Origin: Microglena sp. YARC
Taxonomy: Eukaryota > Chlorophyta > Chlorophyceae > Chlamydomonadales > Chlamydomonadaceae
DNA: 64,000 nucleotides
Direction of reading: 5' to 3'
NCBI GenBank assembly: GCA_022414725.1
Contig: CM039464.1
Span: 33,374,218 to 33,438,217, forward strand
The notes beneath the pieces were generated by a model. That model was not told the DNA's origin and did not search any database. It saw nothing but the letters and a program-made list of their open reading frames with translations. Shown in pieces: positions 49,878-61,350 of the stretch; the first letter of the stretch is position 1, and every line of letters starts with the position of its first letter. Made by a program: the position numbers and the translations under genes.

Positions 49878-52719
49878 ATGGCATCCCACAAATCCACCAA
49901 GGTAACCAACGACGCGGCTGACCAGCCTACGATTTCAGTGGTCGAACCAATCCTGAAGGGATGGCGTCTTCTGACACTGAGCCGACACTGAGCTCGGTGC
50001 TACGCTGGATGAGTCCGCATCTGCCGAAGCGCGGCCCTCTGTCTCAGTGGGTACGCTGCAACCCGCTGGTTGACGGCCTCAATGGTCTGGCGGCACCCCT
50101 CGGGTGCCCCGCCGCTGCCCCGCCTCCGCGCGCGGGCATGGCCCGACGACGACGACGACGACGACGACGCTGGCTGAGCCTTCCCTTGAGGAGCTCAGCG
50201 CTCGCTATGAAGCGGGCGCGGATCGCAGGCGTCATCAGCACATGAGTGACCACCAGATCGCGGCGGAGCAAATTGGACAACTCCGCGCGCAGCTCAACCA
50301 GGCCTCCATCGCCAACTTGGCCCATACCGAGCAGTTTGTGACGAAGATAGCCGCTAAGGACGCCAAGTTGCTGACCTCACGCAGCGCCTCGCCGTCTCCA
50401 GCACGGCTACCGATGCCGCATTGGCCAATGGCAATCCTACCGAGAGGCAAGAGCTGTTGAACAGCCACTACCTACTCGGCAAGGCGCTGGCTCAGAGTCG
50501 CAAGGGATGTCCGACCTCCAGCGCTTTCACTGAAGCCACGGCGACCTCAAGGTCCGCCATGGATTTGTTGTGCATCGAGCTAATCGACTAAGGATTCCGA
50601 GCTCGAGGCTGCTAAAGGCGACCTTGCTCGATCTCAAGCAGGTGAGCGCAGTCTGACGCCTGACGAATATAGGATAAACCTGCTTCTCGCGACCTATTGA
50701 GGACTCACCTTCCCGATTGGTTACACATCCCAATGTTTTGCCCGTCGCGCACACTGTTTCACAATCTGCCGACGCCATTGCCTAACCCGCCACGTCTTTC
50801 CCCCCATGCAGCGCTCACTCCCGCTCTCGCTTAGAACCGTCGCTCTCGGAGAACGTCGCCTATGGCAAGCGCCCAATGACTGCTCCCGGGCTGCATCTCC
50901 CGCCGCCATTACCATGGCTGATGTTATGGCCATGATCGTGGCGAGCCAAGCTACTGTGGCGCGCAACGAGACTGTGCGATGGACACTGGAGGACCCTGGC
51001 GGTTCTTCCAGCGGCGCCCGCGACGTTGGGTGTGGGAACGGCAGGACGGTGGGGCGCAAGCATGCGCTTACTCAGGCCGTTTGCGAGGACGACGCTGTCG
51101 CTCAGGAAGCCATCGCTGCGCGCAAGCTGGCGTTTCTGCGCGGCGTGAGATCAAGGCGTCGCCCACCTTTGCCAAGGCTGCGAAGTCAACGGTCCTTATC
51201 CATTACCACTCCGCTGACCACCCTGTCGCGCGTATGCAGACGCCAAGTTGGCGGTGCATATGAACGCGTACGCTGACAGCCTCCTCCTTGAATGCGATCC
51301 TGAGAACATCGTGGATGCGCTGCAAGCGGTCGATGATCTCCGCGACAGCATGACCCGTTTGTACACGGCGTCCAAGATGCGAAAGCAGAAGTGGATGGAA
51401 ATGATGCCTTTGAACATCAAAGACATTGCCGACAAGGACGCCGCCCTCAAGGGCACTAAGCTGAAGGCCCACTACCCGGCGGCGGAGCCAATGACGACAA
51501 GAGGATGAGACGCTGCCTCGTGCACCTGACAGGCAGGTGCGGGTTGCGGGGAATTCAGGGTTGTTTGATAAACTAGCTGTCGCTCAGGTAGCCCCGGCGT
51601 TTCAGCCAGAACCCTTTCGCCTCCCCGACGTCTATGCCCCTTCGGGTGGCCTTACTGGCAAAATGCAACGCAGTTCGATCCCGCGGGGGGGCGCTACCCC
51701 TTCCCCGCGACAGCACTACCGCCGCTCACTCACCACCCGACTGCCCCTTTCGGTCTCCGACCACTCGTCATCGGGCCACGACTTAGCCGATTCCCCAGGT
51801 TCGCCCTCCAGGTTCCACCTGTCGACCCGACCTCTAATCGCGCTCCTCGGGCTACGCAGCCCAAGCACCCAACGACGCCCGCAGTACCTACGGTGGCTTC
51901 CCCGGCCGCTGTTCGCCCTCGTGCAAAGCGCGCAGCTACGCTGCCCGCAGACGCCCCTTCTCCGACGCGACAGATTCGCGAGGGCACACACCTGGCCCCG
52001 GCAGGCCCGCCAGGTGAGCCCGTCTCGCTACCGCCAATCACCCCTCCTCACCGATAACCGCGCCACTCGTCACTCTGATCACGACACTGGGTTCGCCAAG
52101 CGTGTTACCGAAATGAGAAAGGAACTACGCCTCATTGAACACAAACTGTCGGACAGATGCACTAGGGCTCAGTTGCGCCGATGGGTATTCAATATGGTCA
52201 CGATCATGGAGCTCCAGTTCACCGACGGGTACCTTGGTTCGTTCGAGCGCATTGTTCCACACCTGTCGGGCGCTTTTACGGGCCAACTCCGCATCACTTA
52301 CGACGAGGCATGGGCTAGCGATGAGTTGGACGGGTTAGATTTCATGGGAATCGTCGCATGGGCGGAGGCGCTCCTCCTGCCCCGAGAGCTATTAACGGAA
52401 TCACACGTTGCTCTCACCAAACTACACGAAGGTGGCTTCCGTCAAGATAAGCGCTCCTTGCAGAATTATTACCACGCCATCAAGTCTGAATTTTGCAAAG
52501 TCCCCGAGCTCACCGAGCGCGAAAAGTTAAAACTTGTTTCGCACGGGACTCTCCGATGAACTCCGCGCCGGTGCACACTCTCGGCGCGAGTCGGGTACTG
52601 TGTTCGAAACAATAGAGGATTTGTTCCGCTATCTGCAATTGGACGAAGCGAGAAAGATTGTCGCCGCTCGTGGCAAGTCCTTGACGGACAAGCACGATCG
52701 ACATCAGAGGGGACGCTAG
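49878..52719 (+). pseudogene. gag-like region, frame-broken
   Basis: The first ATG frame (MASHKSTKVTNDAADQPTIS) stops after about 40 codons. Later blocks continue in other frames: 50224-50460, 51248-51508 (helical, ENIVDALQAVDDLRDSMTRL) and 51537-52559, whose second half is a capsid-like helical domain (LRRWVFNMVTIMELQFTDGY, WAEALLLPREL, SLQNYYHAIKSEFCKVPEL). It shifts frame near 52535 and ends DEARKIVAARGKSL. A (GAC)n run lies at 50146-50170. Capsid assignment is by position and helical character. Confidence 0.7.
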
Positions 52720-53496
52720 CTGGGGGAGGTTACACTGCTGGGTTCAACTTGCGTTGTGCTCTCCACAAGCTAGGATCCAGTAAAAACATCAACATTTTGG
52801 AGGCTGTCGATGTCGAAGGTATTATGTCTGAAGTTTTTGATCCCCAAGTGACACCAATGCAGTTAGAGACATCCCCGATGAGAGAAGTTGCTTTAAACGC
52901 CTCCGCCAAAATGAGCCAACAGCAATGATGAAGAATGGCTTGATTCTTTACATCCGCCTTACATAAGCAGGATCAGATTTCGTTCTATAGCACAGTTTAG
53001 AATGGGTTCCCATTGAACACACAATCCCTCGGCAAAGTGTGTGGGGTTCCAAAAAACTCAGGATGAAATGCATATGTTTGAGTGCCCTTTTTATAATGAT
53101 ATTCGCCTCCGCTACCAGAATCTGTTTACCATGTCCAGAGGATACCGACTTAACCGTATGGAATGTGGAATTCTGCGATTCCACATTCAGAACCTTTATG
53201 ACACTAAGTCTTTTTGGAGCAACCTAGCCGACTATCTTTCTACTTGTAGAAGAGCAAGACAGGAAGCCCTTGCTTAGGGCCACCGTAATTTATTATCCCT
53301 TTTTTTCTTCGAGACTTCTCATTTGTTAGCTTCTTACCTCCGGTAGTGGTTGAGATCGGACGCCACCAAAACGGTGGTTGGGACACACCTGATGTAATGG
53401 GTTTTTTTGCTTGTGGGTGCTTTCTTTTTGTTTAAAGCTCTCATACACCCTCGCGGTGTTCCTTTAACATGTAATGCAATGCCAATGCAATGCTAA
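52720..53496 (+). mobile_element. Different LINE, 3' part, inserted in the gag region
   Basis: 52960-53277 encodes the C-terminal part of a LINE protein: RIRFRSIAQFRMGSH followed by a frame change, then DEMHMFECPFYNDIRLRYQN, matching the FR-x-GSH and E-x-H-x3-CP-x-Y-x2-R hallmarks of many RTE/Jockey/CR1-like LINEs. A 3' UTR of about 190 bp follows, ending in AATGCAATGCCAATGCAATG, a likely short-repeat tail. The left border is uncertain. It is not LINE-A. Confidence 0.7.
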
Positions 53497-54439
53497 CCAA
53501 GTCGAGGTGGCCTTGCATTCAATCGCGTCCAGCTTACCGACCACCCCCTCCGATTCTGACCCTGATTCTTTCTCTTCGCAGGGACCACCGACGACGGCGG
53601 GGAGATGAACTCTCGCCCAGCCAAGAGCCCCAAGCTGGCGCCAAACAGTAGTCGCAACCGGCCGGTGGCCAAGGTGGTGGAGGACGTAGTGCGACGCAGC
53701 CGGCGCACAACGGCAAGCTGGGTGGATCGCCAAGGCCGCAGGTCCTCAGTTTGCAAGGTGCTGATCGCACGTTCGGGAAAGGCTCTATTAGCCGCGCGCG
53801 GGCCGTGGTGGTCGCGGAGGATACGGACAGGGTGCTGGTCGGGCCGTTCACAGCCCAGCGGCCGCGCGGACCCCCGACTTTTCGGGTCAAGACCCCCAGA
53901 ACGCCATGCATATGAACAAATCGGTCAGCGTCGGGCAGACCATCTGGCTTCAGAATGGTGCTCGCTGCTTCTTCTGCTTCCGCTACATGAGGACATGTGT
54001 GCGGTCGCTGAATGCTGACGGACGCTGCCGCACGCGGGACTTGCCTAACTGGCCGGCCCTCAATGAGACTACGTGTCCCGACTGGGCCCTTGATGGCAAC
54101 GGTCCCATCCCCGATTTGGGAATAGGAATCGGCCGGTCAGGTATTGACAACCCTAGATCGTGTACTTAGCGGCGATAAAGTAGTAGTAGTCGAGCCACTT
54201 GAGCTCTTGTTACAAGTTCAAGAGGAACTGTTTTCTAACTTGGGCTTAACCCCAACCATTGATGTAACTTCTACTAATACCTTGTCGTCCCCTTGTCCAC
54301 TGAAGTTCTCTACGGAGTTTTGGCATGCGTGTCTCCATCGCAAACGAGTTCATATACGCTCACCCCATTCCGGAAGACGTCGTGTCGGTGTTAGAACACT
54401 ATTGGATGCAAAAACGATGCACCCTTCGACACATCCGGT
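53497..54439 (+). pseudogene. gag C-terminal and spacer region of the element
   Basis: Blocks in two frames: 53605-54018 is basic (AKSPKLAPNSSRNRPVAK, RRSRRTTASW), and 53906-54169 contains a Cys cluster (CFFCFRYMRTC with a later C) that might be a degenerate zinc knuckle. Not recognised with certainty. Confidence 0.5.
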
Positions 54440-55390
54440 ATGTTCATCCTCCCGAAAAACGCAAGTAACGATAAACATGTATCCAGTCTCCTACAAGGTA
54501 TGGAGTTGTTTCAAGGAGGTAGCAAATCGTGCGATCACCATATGAAACCCCGCCCCAAGGGGTCACCTTCGAATAAGGTCGCCATCCAAGTATGGTATGA
54601 CCCCCCCGACTCCGAACGGGCCGTCCAAATCAAAAAGGATTGGCATGCGATCAACGACGTGACCAAGGCAGTATACTTTGGCCCCGCACCTGAGGAGGGC
54701 ATCCCCAGTCCGGTTGAAACCCGTCAAAAAAAACACTGGTGGTCGGAGGCATTGGATCCCAAAGTTTGCGTAAAACAAATCCCTGCCAGACGGTCAACGA
54801 AGTGCATCCGTCGCAATCACGCGCAACGAAATACGAATTCTTCCCCCGTGCTCATGACGCGAGCCAATCGGGTATACGAAGTCAACTCCGCTGCTGCCCC
54901 CGATATGCTATTCAACGCCCGATCAGGAGCGAAGCAATTACTCACATTGGCAGACTCCGGCGCGACAGGTTGTCTTATGGAAAAGCAAACGGCTGAGGAT
55001 CTCGGTTTGCACATCCGCCCTTGGGAAAACGAAAAGCGACGGATTCACTTGCGCTAACGACGGGATTATCAAAATCCGCGGGACGGTCTCGCTCCCTATA
55101 CACATACAACGATATGTGGCAAAGTGTTCGCCCATGTCGTCGACAAACTTCCCGGAGGATTAGACCTAATCCTCGGATCCGACTGGATGCGCGACAAAAA
55201 GGCCGTCCTAGACTACGATCGCATGACATTGTCGCTCAAACGGTACGGCTGCTGTTTGACACCTATAAACAGGCAGCGGGACGAAACGGCTCATTCCTTC
55301 TTCACTATGGCACTTTCGGGCAAGTCGACTGACGACCCAGTCATTACTGGGTCGCAAGGCAGCAAAGCTTTTGAAAGCTGGCGCTAACCA
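54440..55390 (+). pseudogene. Retropepsin-like protease
   Basis: The frame from 54440 carries the aspartic protease active site as LADSGATGCLM (Asp codon near 54953). A shift near 55040 is followed by VDKLPGGLDLILGSDWM (the ILGxDW segment of retropepsins, 55145-55190) in another frame. It lies directly upstream of the RT as in Ty3/Gypsy Pol. Confidence 0.82.
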
Positions 55391-56600
55391 TGTCATGGTC
55401 AATGTCCGCGAATCCCGAGCGGATTTACCGGCGTCTAACGTAACTGCCGATGAACGGGCGAAATTGCTGACAAAATTATTGCCTTCCGACGGCCTTTACC
55501 TGGTCCCCCGGTGGCAAGCATGGATTTCGAAAATTGGATCCGCGACAACATACGGGACCACGATGATAAAACACTCATCTCGGCCAACGACCTGCGCGCT
55601 CTCCTATGGCAGTATCGCAAAAGTCTTCAACAATTTGCCTATGGGGACCCCTAACCATCGAGTTATACCTCACGTCATCAAAACGCAAGACAATGCTTAC
55701 GCACCATATCGCAGAAATCGTCGCATGAGTCCAGCCGAGACTTTACTATGTGAGGAATACGTCTCTGACCTGTTGCAGCAAGGATTCATCGCCCCGAGCT
55801 CGTCCCCGTACGGTGCGCCAATTATGATCATAGCGAAACCGGGTGGAACAGGATACCGTGTTGTTTGCGAATTGGCGAGCACTCAACAACATCACGATTA
55901 AAAATAGGTATCCCCTTCCCCGTATCGATGAGACCATTGATCGTCTAGGTGAAGCTACTTTGTTCAGTTCCCTAGACCTCACGTCTGGTTATTACAAATA
56001 CGAATTTCGGACGAGGACGCGCCGAAGACTGCGTTCACTACCCAATGGGTCAGTTTGAATTTAAAGTCCTTGGGATGGGTTTGGCAAACGCGCCGGCCAC
56101 ATTCCAAGCGGTCATGAAACCAAATATTCGCGCCCTACTTGCACAAGTTCGTCGTGGTCTATTTAGACGATATCTTGGTTTACGGACGCACTCCGGCGGA
56201 GCACTTAGCCAACTTGGCCACGGTTCTCAAGGTCCTCCAGGACAACGAATTCTACGTGAAACTCTCCAAATGTTCCTTCAACAAAACGGAAGTTAAATTC
56301 CTGGGTCATTACATTGGACGCGACGGAATTAAAGTTGATCCACGCAAGGTTAGCACAGTCCGTGACTGGCCTAATCCGAAAACGGCGAGAGAGATCGGCT
56401 CATTCCTCGGTTTGTGCAATTATTTTCGCAAATTTATCCAAGGCTATTCGTCTCTCGCTGCCCCGCTTCAAACCTTGTCTAACATCAAGGGTGAACTAGG
56501 CTCCTTGGTTCAAAGAAGAACATCTCGTCTCATTCAAAGGCCTCAAGGAAGCTTTGCTATCCGCTCCAGTCCTCGCGCTGCCGGATTTCAGCAAACCTTT
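55371..56600 (+). pseudogene. Reverse transcriptase
   Basis: Ordered motifs: YRRNRRMSPAE, LLQQGFIAPSSSPYGAPIM, IKNRYPLPRIDETIDRLG, LFSSLDLTSGYY, LGMGLANAPATFQ, VVYLDDILVYGR (YLDD catalytic Asp pair near 56160-56175) and VKFLGHYIGRDGIKVDPRK. They are spread over four frames (breaks near 55880, 56010, 56080-56150 and 56500), so no RT is made. Motif order is that of Ty3/Gypsy RT. Confidence 0.93.
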
Positions 56601-58218
56601 CGAAGTCATTACAGACGCATCTTTGCTCGGTACCGGCGCGGTGCTCTTGCAAGATAAACACCCCATCGCCTTCGCCAGCAAGAAGTATATCCCAGCGGAG
56701 CTGAACTCTACTACGACGGAACAAGAGATGCTAGCAATCGTTCACGCGTTGACCGAGTGGCGATGCTACCTCGAAGGTTCCCACATGACATTGGTCACTG
56801 ATCACAATCCGCTCACGTATTTTGACACCAAGGCGGTCCTTTCACGACGCATGGGCCGATGGCAGGAGGACCTGGCGCCCTTCAGCTATACTTGGGAATA
56901 TCGCGCGGGTCGCAATAATATGGCAGACCCGGTCAGTCGCAATCCTAACCTCTCTGCCCCCGCCGACGTCGCGGTTGCGCACCAGCTGTTAGTTTTCTCT
57001 CTCTTGGTCAGCGAATGCAGGCCTCGATCGAGAAAGCAGCGCCCTATTGCAGTCGGTCCCGCGGTCGTGGATATCCTTCCCCGCCCACCGACTGTCCTCC
57101 CCGTACCTTCGGTTCCGGTCAAGGAAACGCGACGACGCAGTCGGCATACGCCCGCTGCGTCGACTCCCTCCTCTTCGTCCATCATGGATCGAATTTTGGC
57201 TGGATACAAACGAGACTCGAACTTCACGCCGGGCTGCAAGCGCCTCCGCGATAAGTTTTCCAGGAACGGTTACTGGTTCAAGAAGAACAAGTACGGACGC
57301 GAGTTTTTGTGTGTCCCCCTTGACGCAGCCCTTCGCCTGGACATTATCCGCGAAGCTCACGACCCTATGTACATGGGCCATTGCGGTCGAACCAATACAT
57401 TGGAGTTGGTCACCCGCACTTTTACTTGGGCCAAAGTCACGGCAGATGTTACTGCCTTCGTCCAACAATGCCATAAGTGCCAAACGAACAAGCCCGGAAA
57501 CGCAAAGCCTAACGGTACCATGGTTCCCGTGGAAATTCCTGAGAAATTCTGGGAGTGTGTCTCCACGGACCTCATCACGGCGCTCCCGCCTACGTCTTCT
57601 GGCCATGATGCCATCGCGGTATTCGTCGACAAACTGTCAAAAAAAAGACATGTCGAACCTTGTCATACTACGATAAACGCAGAGGAATTCGCTTCCCTAT
57701 ACCTGAATCGTGTCATCCGCTATCATGGTATCCCAAAGAAACTCCTGAGTGATCGCGATGCGCGATTCACCGGACATTTCGGCGTGGCTCTCCATCGATT
57801 AATGGGCACGCGACAAGCGTTTTCGACTGCGTTTCATCCTCAAACTGACGGTCAGACGGAACGCATGAACCGAGTCATCGAGGACATGATTCGCCACTAC
57901 GTGGGGCCATACCACGACGATTGGGATAAGTCCTTGGCGCTGGTGGAATTTGAAATCAACAATTCCTACCAAGAGTCCATTCAGAACACCCCTTTTCGGG
58001 CGTACCTTGGTTACGACCCTACGACGCCGCTTAAAGCGGAGGTTGAATCGAAATGTCCGGCTGCCAAAAATTGGTGGGCCAATCACATTGAACGACAAGA
58101 TCAATGCAAGGCATGCATGCAAGCCGCTCAAGATCGGCAGAAAGCCATTACGATAAGCGACGAACGGAGGTTTTCTTCAACCTTGGGGATAAAGTTCTCT
58201 TGTCCACCCGCAATATGA
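56554..58218 (+). CDS. RNase H and integrase core, longest intact block
   Basis: A 554-codon frame within pol. Residues 1-140 are RNase H: DFSKPFEVITDASLLGTGAV (catalytic Asp), TEQEMLAIVHALTEWR (catalytic Glu) and LVTDHNPLTYF (Asp). After a Ser/Pro linker, residues 265-320 form the integrase zinc-binding domain (EAHDPMYMGH, then CHKC). The DDE core has STDLI, LSDRDARFTGHF and HPQTDGQTERMN for the three acidic residues, followed by NTPFRAYLGYDP. It ends in a frame change near 58170. The Met is internal to the polyprotein. Confidence 0.93.
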   Translation: MLSAPVLALPDFSKPFEVITDASLLGTGAVLLQDKHPIAFASKKYIPAELNSTTTEQEMLAIVHALTEWRCYLEGSHMTLVTDHNPLTYFDTKAVLSRRMGRWQEDLAPFSYTWEYRAGRNNMADPVSRNPNLSAPADVAVAHQLLVFSLLVSECRPRSRKQRPIAVGPAVVDILPRPPTVLPVPSVPVKETRRRSRHTPAASTPSSSSIMDRILAGYKRDSNFTPGCKRLRDKFSRNGYWFKKNKYGREFLCVPLDAALRLDIIREAHDPMYMGHCGRTNTLELVTRTFTWAKVTADVTAFVQQCHKCQTNKPGNAKPNGTMVPVEIPEKFWECVSTDLITALPPTSSGHDAIAVFVDKLSKKRHVEPCHTTINAEEFASLYLNRVIRYHGIPKKLLSDRDARFTGHFGVALHRLMGTRQAFSTAFHPQTDGQTERMNRVIEDMIRHYVGPYHDDWDKSLALVEFEINNSYQESIQNTPFRAYLGYDPTTPLKAEVESKCPAAKNWWANHIERQDQCKACMQAAQDRQKAITISDERRFSSTLGIKFSCPPAI

Positions 58219-58743
58219 AGTTCAAAGCAACGGGTAAACCAAAATTTACGCCTCGTTTTGTTGGCCCCTATACGATTACGGAATGCATTGGTCCACGCGA
58301 CGAGGTCACCGGAGTCGTCCGGCAAGTCACGGCGTGCCGCTTGGCTTTGCCCAAGATGATGCGTATCCACCCCGTGTTTCACGTTAGGTTTGATAAAGCA
58401 TTGGCGCTCCGATGGCGTTGTCCATGTTGGACAACCGCTGGAGTTTGACTCCGACGGCGCTCCGATTTGGAATATCCAATGCATCATGCGCGAGAAATCG
58501 CGTGTCATAGGCACTTCCAGCAAACGGCGTCTCGAATACTTGGTCCGATGGCAAGACTTCGGTATTGAGCAAGACACTTGGGAACTCGCCAAAGCGGTCA
58601 AGAAAAGTGCGCCTCACGTCGTCGATGCATGGAAATCACGTGTTACGCCCGTTATGTCCCGACGTACGTCAAAAAAACGGGCCCATCACCAACCCATCGC
58701 ACTCGACGCATACGACACGGCGGTTAGATTGCTTTATTTATAA
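58104..58743 (+). pseudogene. Integrase C-terminus and chromodomain
   Basis: 58104-58448 contains KFTPRFVGPYTITE (GPY/F motif) and MMRIHPVFHVRF. After a frame change, 58390-58743 contains the chromodomain: IQCIMREKSRVIG, RLEYLVRWQDFGIEQDTWEL and a final helix. Chromodomains of such integrases direct insertion to particular chromatin. Two aromatic cage positions (Y/W in YLVRW) are visible. Confidence 0.88.
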
Positions 58744-58897
58744 AGTTATCTTTCCCGGAGTACTCAAAAGGGATGTTAAATGGTTCTCTCCGAAACCAAC
58801 TTGATTCATCAAGTATATTTTTGAGCACGGCACATACGACTACGACTGGTATTCACATCCCACTTCCTTACGATCAGATGCGGGGTCCGCATCTCTT

Positions 58898-58912
58898 CTG
58901 GAGGGGGGGGAG
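58898..58912 (+). promoter_or_regulatory. Polypurine tract
   Basis: GGAGGGGGGGGAG immediately precedes the TGTAAC of the 3' LTR, the expected primer for plus-strand synthesis. Confidence 0.85.
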
Positions 58913-59259
58913 TGTAACGGTACAGAACCCTTCACGGGTACTCTGGCCTTCCAGCAAGGCATACGGGTACACCTTACCCGTAAAGCCACGTGACGAACGC
59001 ACATGATACAGTACCATACCCATGTACTGCCTCATCTCTCACAACGCACACGTTGCGTACATAGACACGAGCTACTCGGGACGAACCCTTCTACTCCTTC
59101 ACGAAGACGTTCTTCCCGATCAACTCTACATCCCATACTTAGGTAACACCCTACTGTTCTGCTAAGCTTACGCATATCGACTACACATAAACATACATCA
59201 CATAGGCTGTTCCCCTAGCTTAACTCCCCAGGCTGCTGAGTGCATCTTGAGCTGTTACA
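58913..59259 (+). repeat. 3' LTR
   Basis: Starts TGTAACGGTACAGAACCC, ends AGCTGTTACA. Compared with the 5' LTR it has small indels (TGTAACC/TGTAAC, TAAGCC/TAAAGCC, GCTAGC/GCTAAGC). Confidence 0.95.
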
Positions 59260-59400
59260 CGTGACGTGACGTGACGTGATGTGATGTGATGTGATGTGAC
59301 GTTACTGTATGTAATGTTGTGTGACCGTATGTTATGTTGTTAGTGTTATGTTATGTTAGTTATGTTGTGTTGTGTTAGATTATATTAGATTATACTGAAT
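59260..59400. repeat. GTGACGTGAC/GTGATGTGAT and TTATGTTGT repeats
   Basis: Pentamer repeats GTGAC and GTGAT (59260-59300) pass into irregular TGTTATGTTAG words to about 59400. Confidence 0.9.
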
Positions 59401-59523
59401 TATTGAATTCTCCAGAAGTTCTGTAAGCTCTGTAAAAGATTGCTTATCCGCAAATCCATACTTACCAGCAAATTATGTTAGATTTATTCGAGGGGGGGGG
59501 GGAGGGGGGGAAGGAGGCAGGGG

Positions 59524-59563
<40 letters not shown>

Positions 59564-59723
59564 AATTATTCAGACCCCATGCCCACACATCTTAAAGTTA
59601 GCTGAGCAGCCTAACCCCTAGCAGGGGTCTGTAAATCCCTAATTAAAAAAGGTAATGATAACGCCTGGTGGGGCGTGGTGTTAAGGGAGGGTGTCGTACG
59701 CGGGTGGGGAGCGGTCTCCTACC
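59401..59723. other. Spacer with a long poly-G tract
   Basis: G-rich 59491-59561, with an uninterrupted run of about 32 G at 59530-59561. No gene. Confidence 0.6.
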
Positions 59724-60022
59724 TCAACTGGACAAGCTACCATCGCTGCAACGCAATCGGAACCCCTCGCACCCAAAATTAACTGGCAAGTAGTTGGTAC
59801 TTGCGTGCCCCAGCCAGTAGGAGAAATCACATAAGCTGTCGCCTGTTGGTACAATCAAAGTGCCAGCGCAAAGATGGTCTGGATCGAAGTTATCGGAGCT
59901 AATAAACTTTTTGAGCATTCATCATTTTCTGATGATTGGGCTAGTTTCTGCTCGGCATCATCTTTGCAACAACGACGCAACTCTTTTACGCCAGAAGTAG
60001 ACCATTTTTGACAAGCCCCTGA
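59724..60022 (-). CDS. Candidate minus-strand exon, unrecognised
   Basis: From an acceptor-like GTTGGCTCAG at 60022 the minus strand reads SGACQKWSTSGVKELRRCC and AEQKLAQSSENDE, then in a second frame (from about 59918) KKFISSDNFDPDHLCAGTLI, CDFSYWLGHASTNYLPVNFG and a stop just before a donor-like GAG/GTAGGA at about 59724. A one-base change of frame is required. No family is recognised. Support comes mainly from the splice-like border and its duplicate at 60131-60165. Confidence 0.3.
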
Positions 60023-60582
60023 CTGAGCCAACAGAAAACTCAAGCAATGACATTCAAGATAATTTTAGATTATCATGAGGGGCTGCGATGGATTAAATTG
60101 TCGCAACTGCCTGCAGTAAACCATTATTGGCAGGCCCCTGACAAGGCTAACAGACTATGCAACTGAATGGCAAGCTTCCAACCACCTCTCGCCCAAATCA
60201 GGGCCCAAATCATCACCATATAAGGGACCTAACCCTAATTCAAAGCATCGACCCAAAACATTGCAATAAAGCATACCATTGTACTTCAGCTGAAGCTAGC
60301 ATGGCAATTCGCAAGAATAACCTCAGCCCAACGGCTGCTCGCAAATATTAAATCAAACCCGCATCATAAATAAAGTTTCTCGCTCGGTCCATGCATCGCA
60401 CTTCAATTGTTGAGAAAGGCGGACCTATAAATGATTATCTTCCAGAATTCTTGAAGCGTCATAGGGGATTTGAATTCCCATCCCTCGTTGCCAATACATT
60501 CCCCAAGGTTGGGAATTCAAAAAATGATATGCAGCGCTTTCCAAGTTCCAACCAGGGATATGCATAAGGATTTGGGCATAAA
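60023..60582. other. Spacer, with copy of the exon border
   Basis: 60105-60165 (CAGTAAACCATTATTGGCAG, CCCCTGACAAGGCTAACAG) is a diverged copy of 59996-60035 (AAGTAGACCATTTTTGACAA, GCCCCTGACTGAGCCAACAG). No other feature seen. Confidence 0.5.
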
Positions 60583-60760
60583 CATTAAAAATCGTGGCAC
60601 CGATGCTCAGGTGTAGAGTTTGGGGAAGGGGAAACATTAAAAATCGTGGCAGCCGATGCCCAGGTGTAGAGTTTGGGAAGGTGGAAACATAAAAAATCGT
60701 GGCAGCCGATGCCCAGGAGTAGCTTTTTACAAGGTGGAAATATTATATATCGGGCGTCCT
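60583..60760. repeat. 55-bp hairpin repeat, locus 1
   Basis: Three units of AAACATTAAAAATCGTGGC, AGCCGATGCCCAGGTGTAG and AGTTTGGGAAGGTGG. GGCA(C/G)CCGATGCC can form a small hairpin. A larger inverted pair, TTGCCCGATG and TATCGGGCAGG, follows at 60766-60791. Confidence 0.88.
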
Positions 60761-61079
60761 TTTTGGCTTGCCCGATGCCAGTATCGGGCAGGCACATAAA
60801 AAGAAGTTTCGGGTAGGTTTGAGAGGGGGGTGGCTGAGGGGAGGGAAGGCTTGGTGGCTGGGATGATATCAGCATCAAGAAAGCCTTCTCAGGGTCGGCA
60901 TAGCTCTGACGGAGTCCGACTTCGACCAGACGAGGCGGGGGAGAGGAGGTAACGGGGAGGAGAGGGGGAGTAGGGGAGGGGGAGGAGCAGCTGGAGGGGG
61001 GGAAGGGTGGGGACCTGAGAGGGGGAGAGGTGGGGTATGGGGTCAGTAAATTATAGAAGCATTGACTCAAGCATGACAG
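60761..61079. other. Purine-rich spacer
   Basis: GGGGAGGAG-type sequence at 60825-61035, with no gene. Confidence 0.5.
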
Positions 61080-61350
61080 GACAATCCCGACAGGCCCAGA
61101 GATGGAGTTTGCTTGGGCGTCGACAGCTATCGAGCCAGCAAAACAAGCAAGCTAGACAATTCTCGAGACAAGATCATCAGTGCACTCTGGCTCACATAAT
61201 CGGGTCAAGGCCTGGGCTGGTGGATGCCCAAACGACGACAGCTAGGTTGCAAACAAAGCAAGCAAGCAAGCAAGCAAGCTAGACAATTCACGAGACAAGA
61301 TCTTCAGTGCACTCTGTCGCACAGAATCCGGTCAAGGCCAAAAATCTTAA
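61080..61350. repeat. Tandem duplication of about 135 bp with (CAAG)n
   Basis: AGACAATTCTCGAGACAAG to AATCGGGTCAAGGCC at 61147-61212 recurs as AGACAATTCACGAGACAAG to AATCCGGTCAAGGCC at 61280-61340, with (CAAG)n between. On the minus strand the right copy overlaps the end of the frame at 61288-61629. Confidence 0.85.

Larger units (their letters stand above)
48775..59259 (+). mobile_element. Ty3/Gypsy chromovirus-type LTR retrotransposon
   Basis: A 10.5-kb element with LTRs of 346-347 bp bounded by TGTAAC and GTTACA, primer-binding site, gag-like region, protease, RT, RNase H, integrase, GPY/F and chromodomain in the Ty3/Gypsy order, and a polypurine tract before the 3' LTR. The integrase-to-chromodomain order defines chromoviruses. 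Several frameshifts and a LINE insertion make it non-coding as it stands. The LTRs differ at about 20 sites including indels, so it is not recent. The flanks GTTTC on the left and CGTGA on the right do not match, so no target-site duplication is visible. Confidence 0.95.

Noticed and set aside
48775..59259. Endogenous retrovirus with env
   Set aside because: No env-like frame lies between integrase/chromodomain and the 3' LTR; a chromodomain and the GPY/F motif fit a chromovirus retrotransposon.
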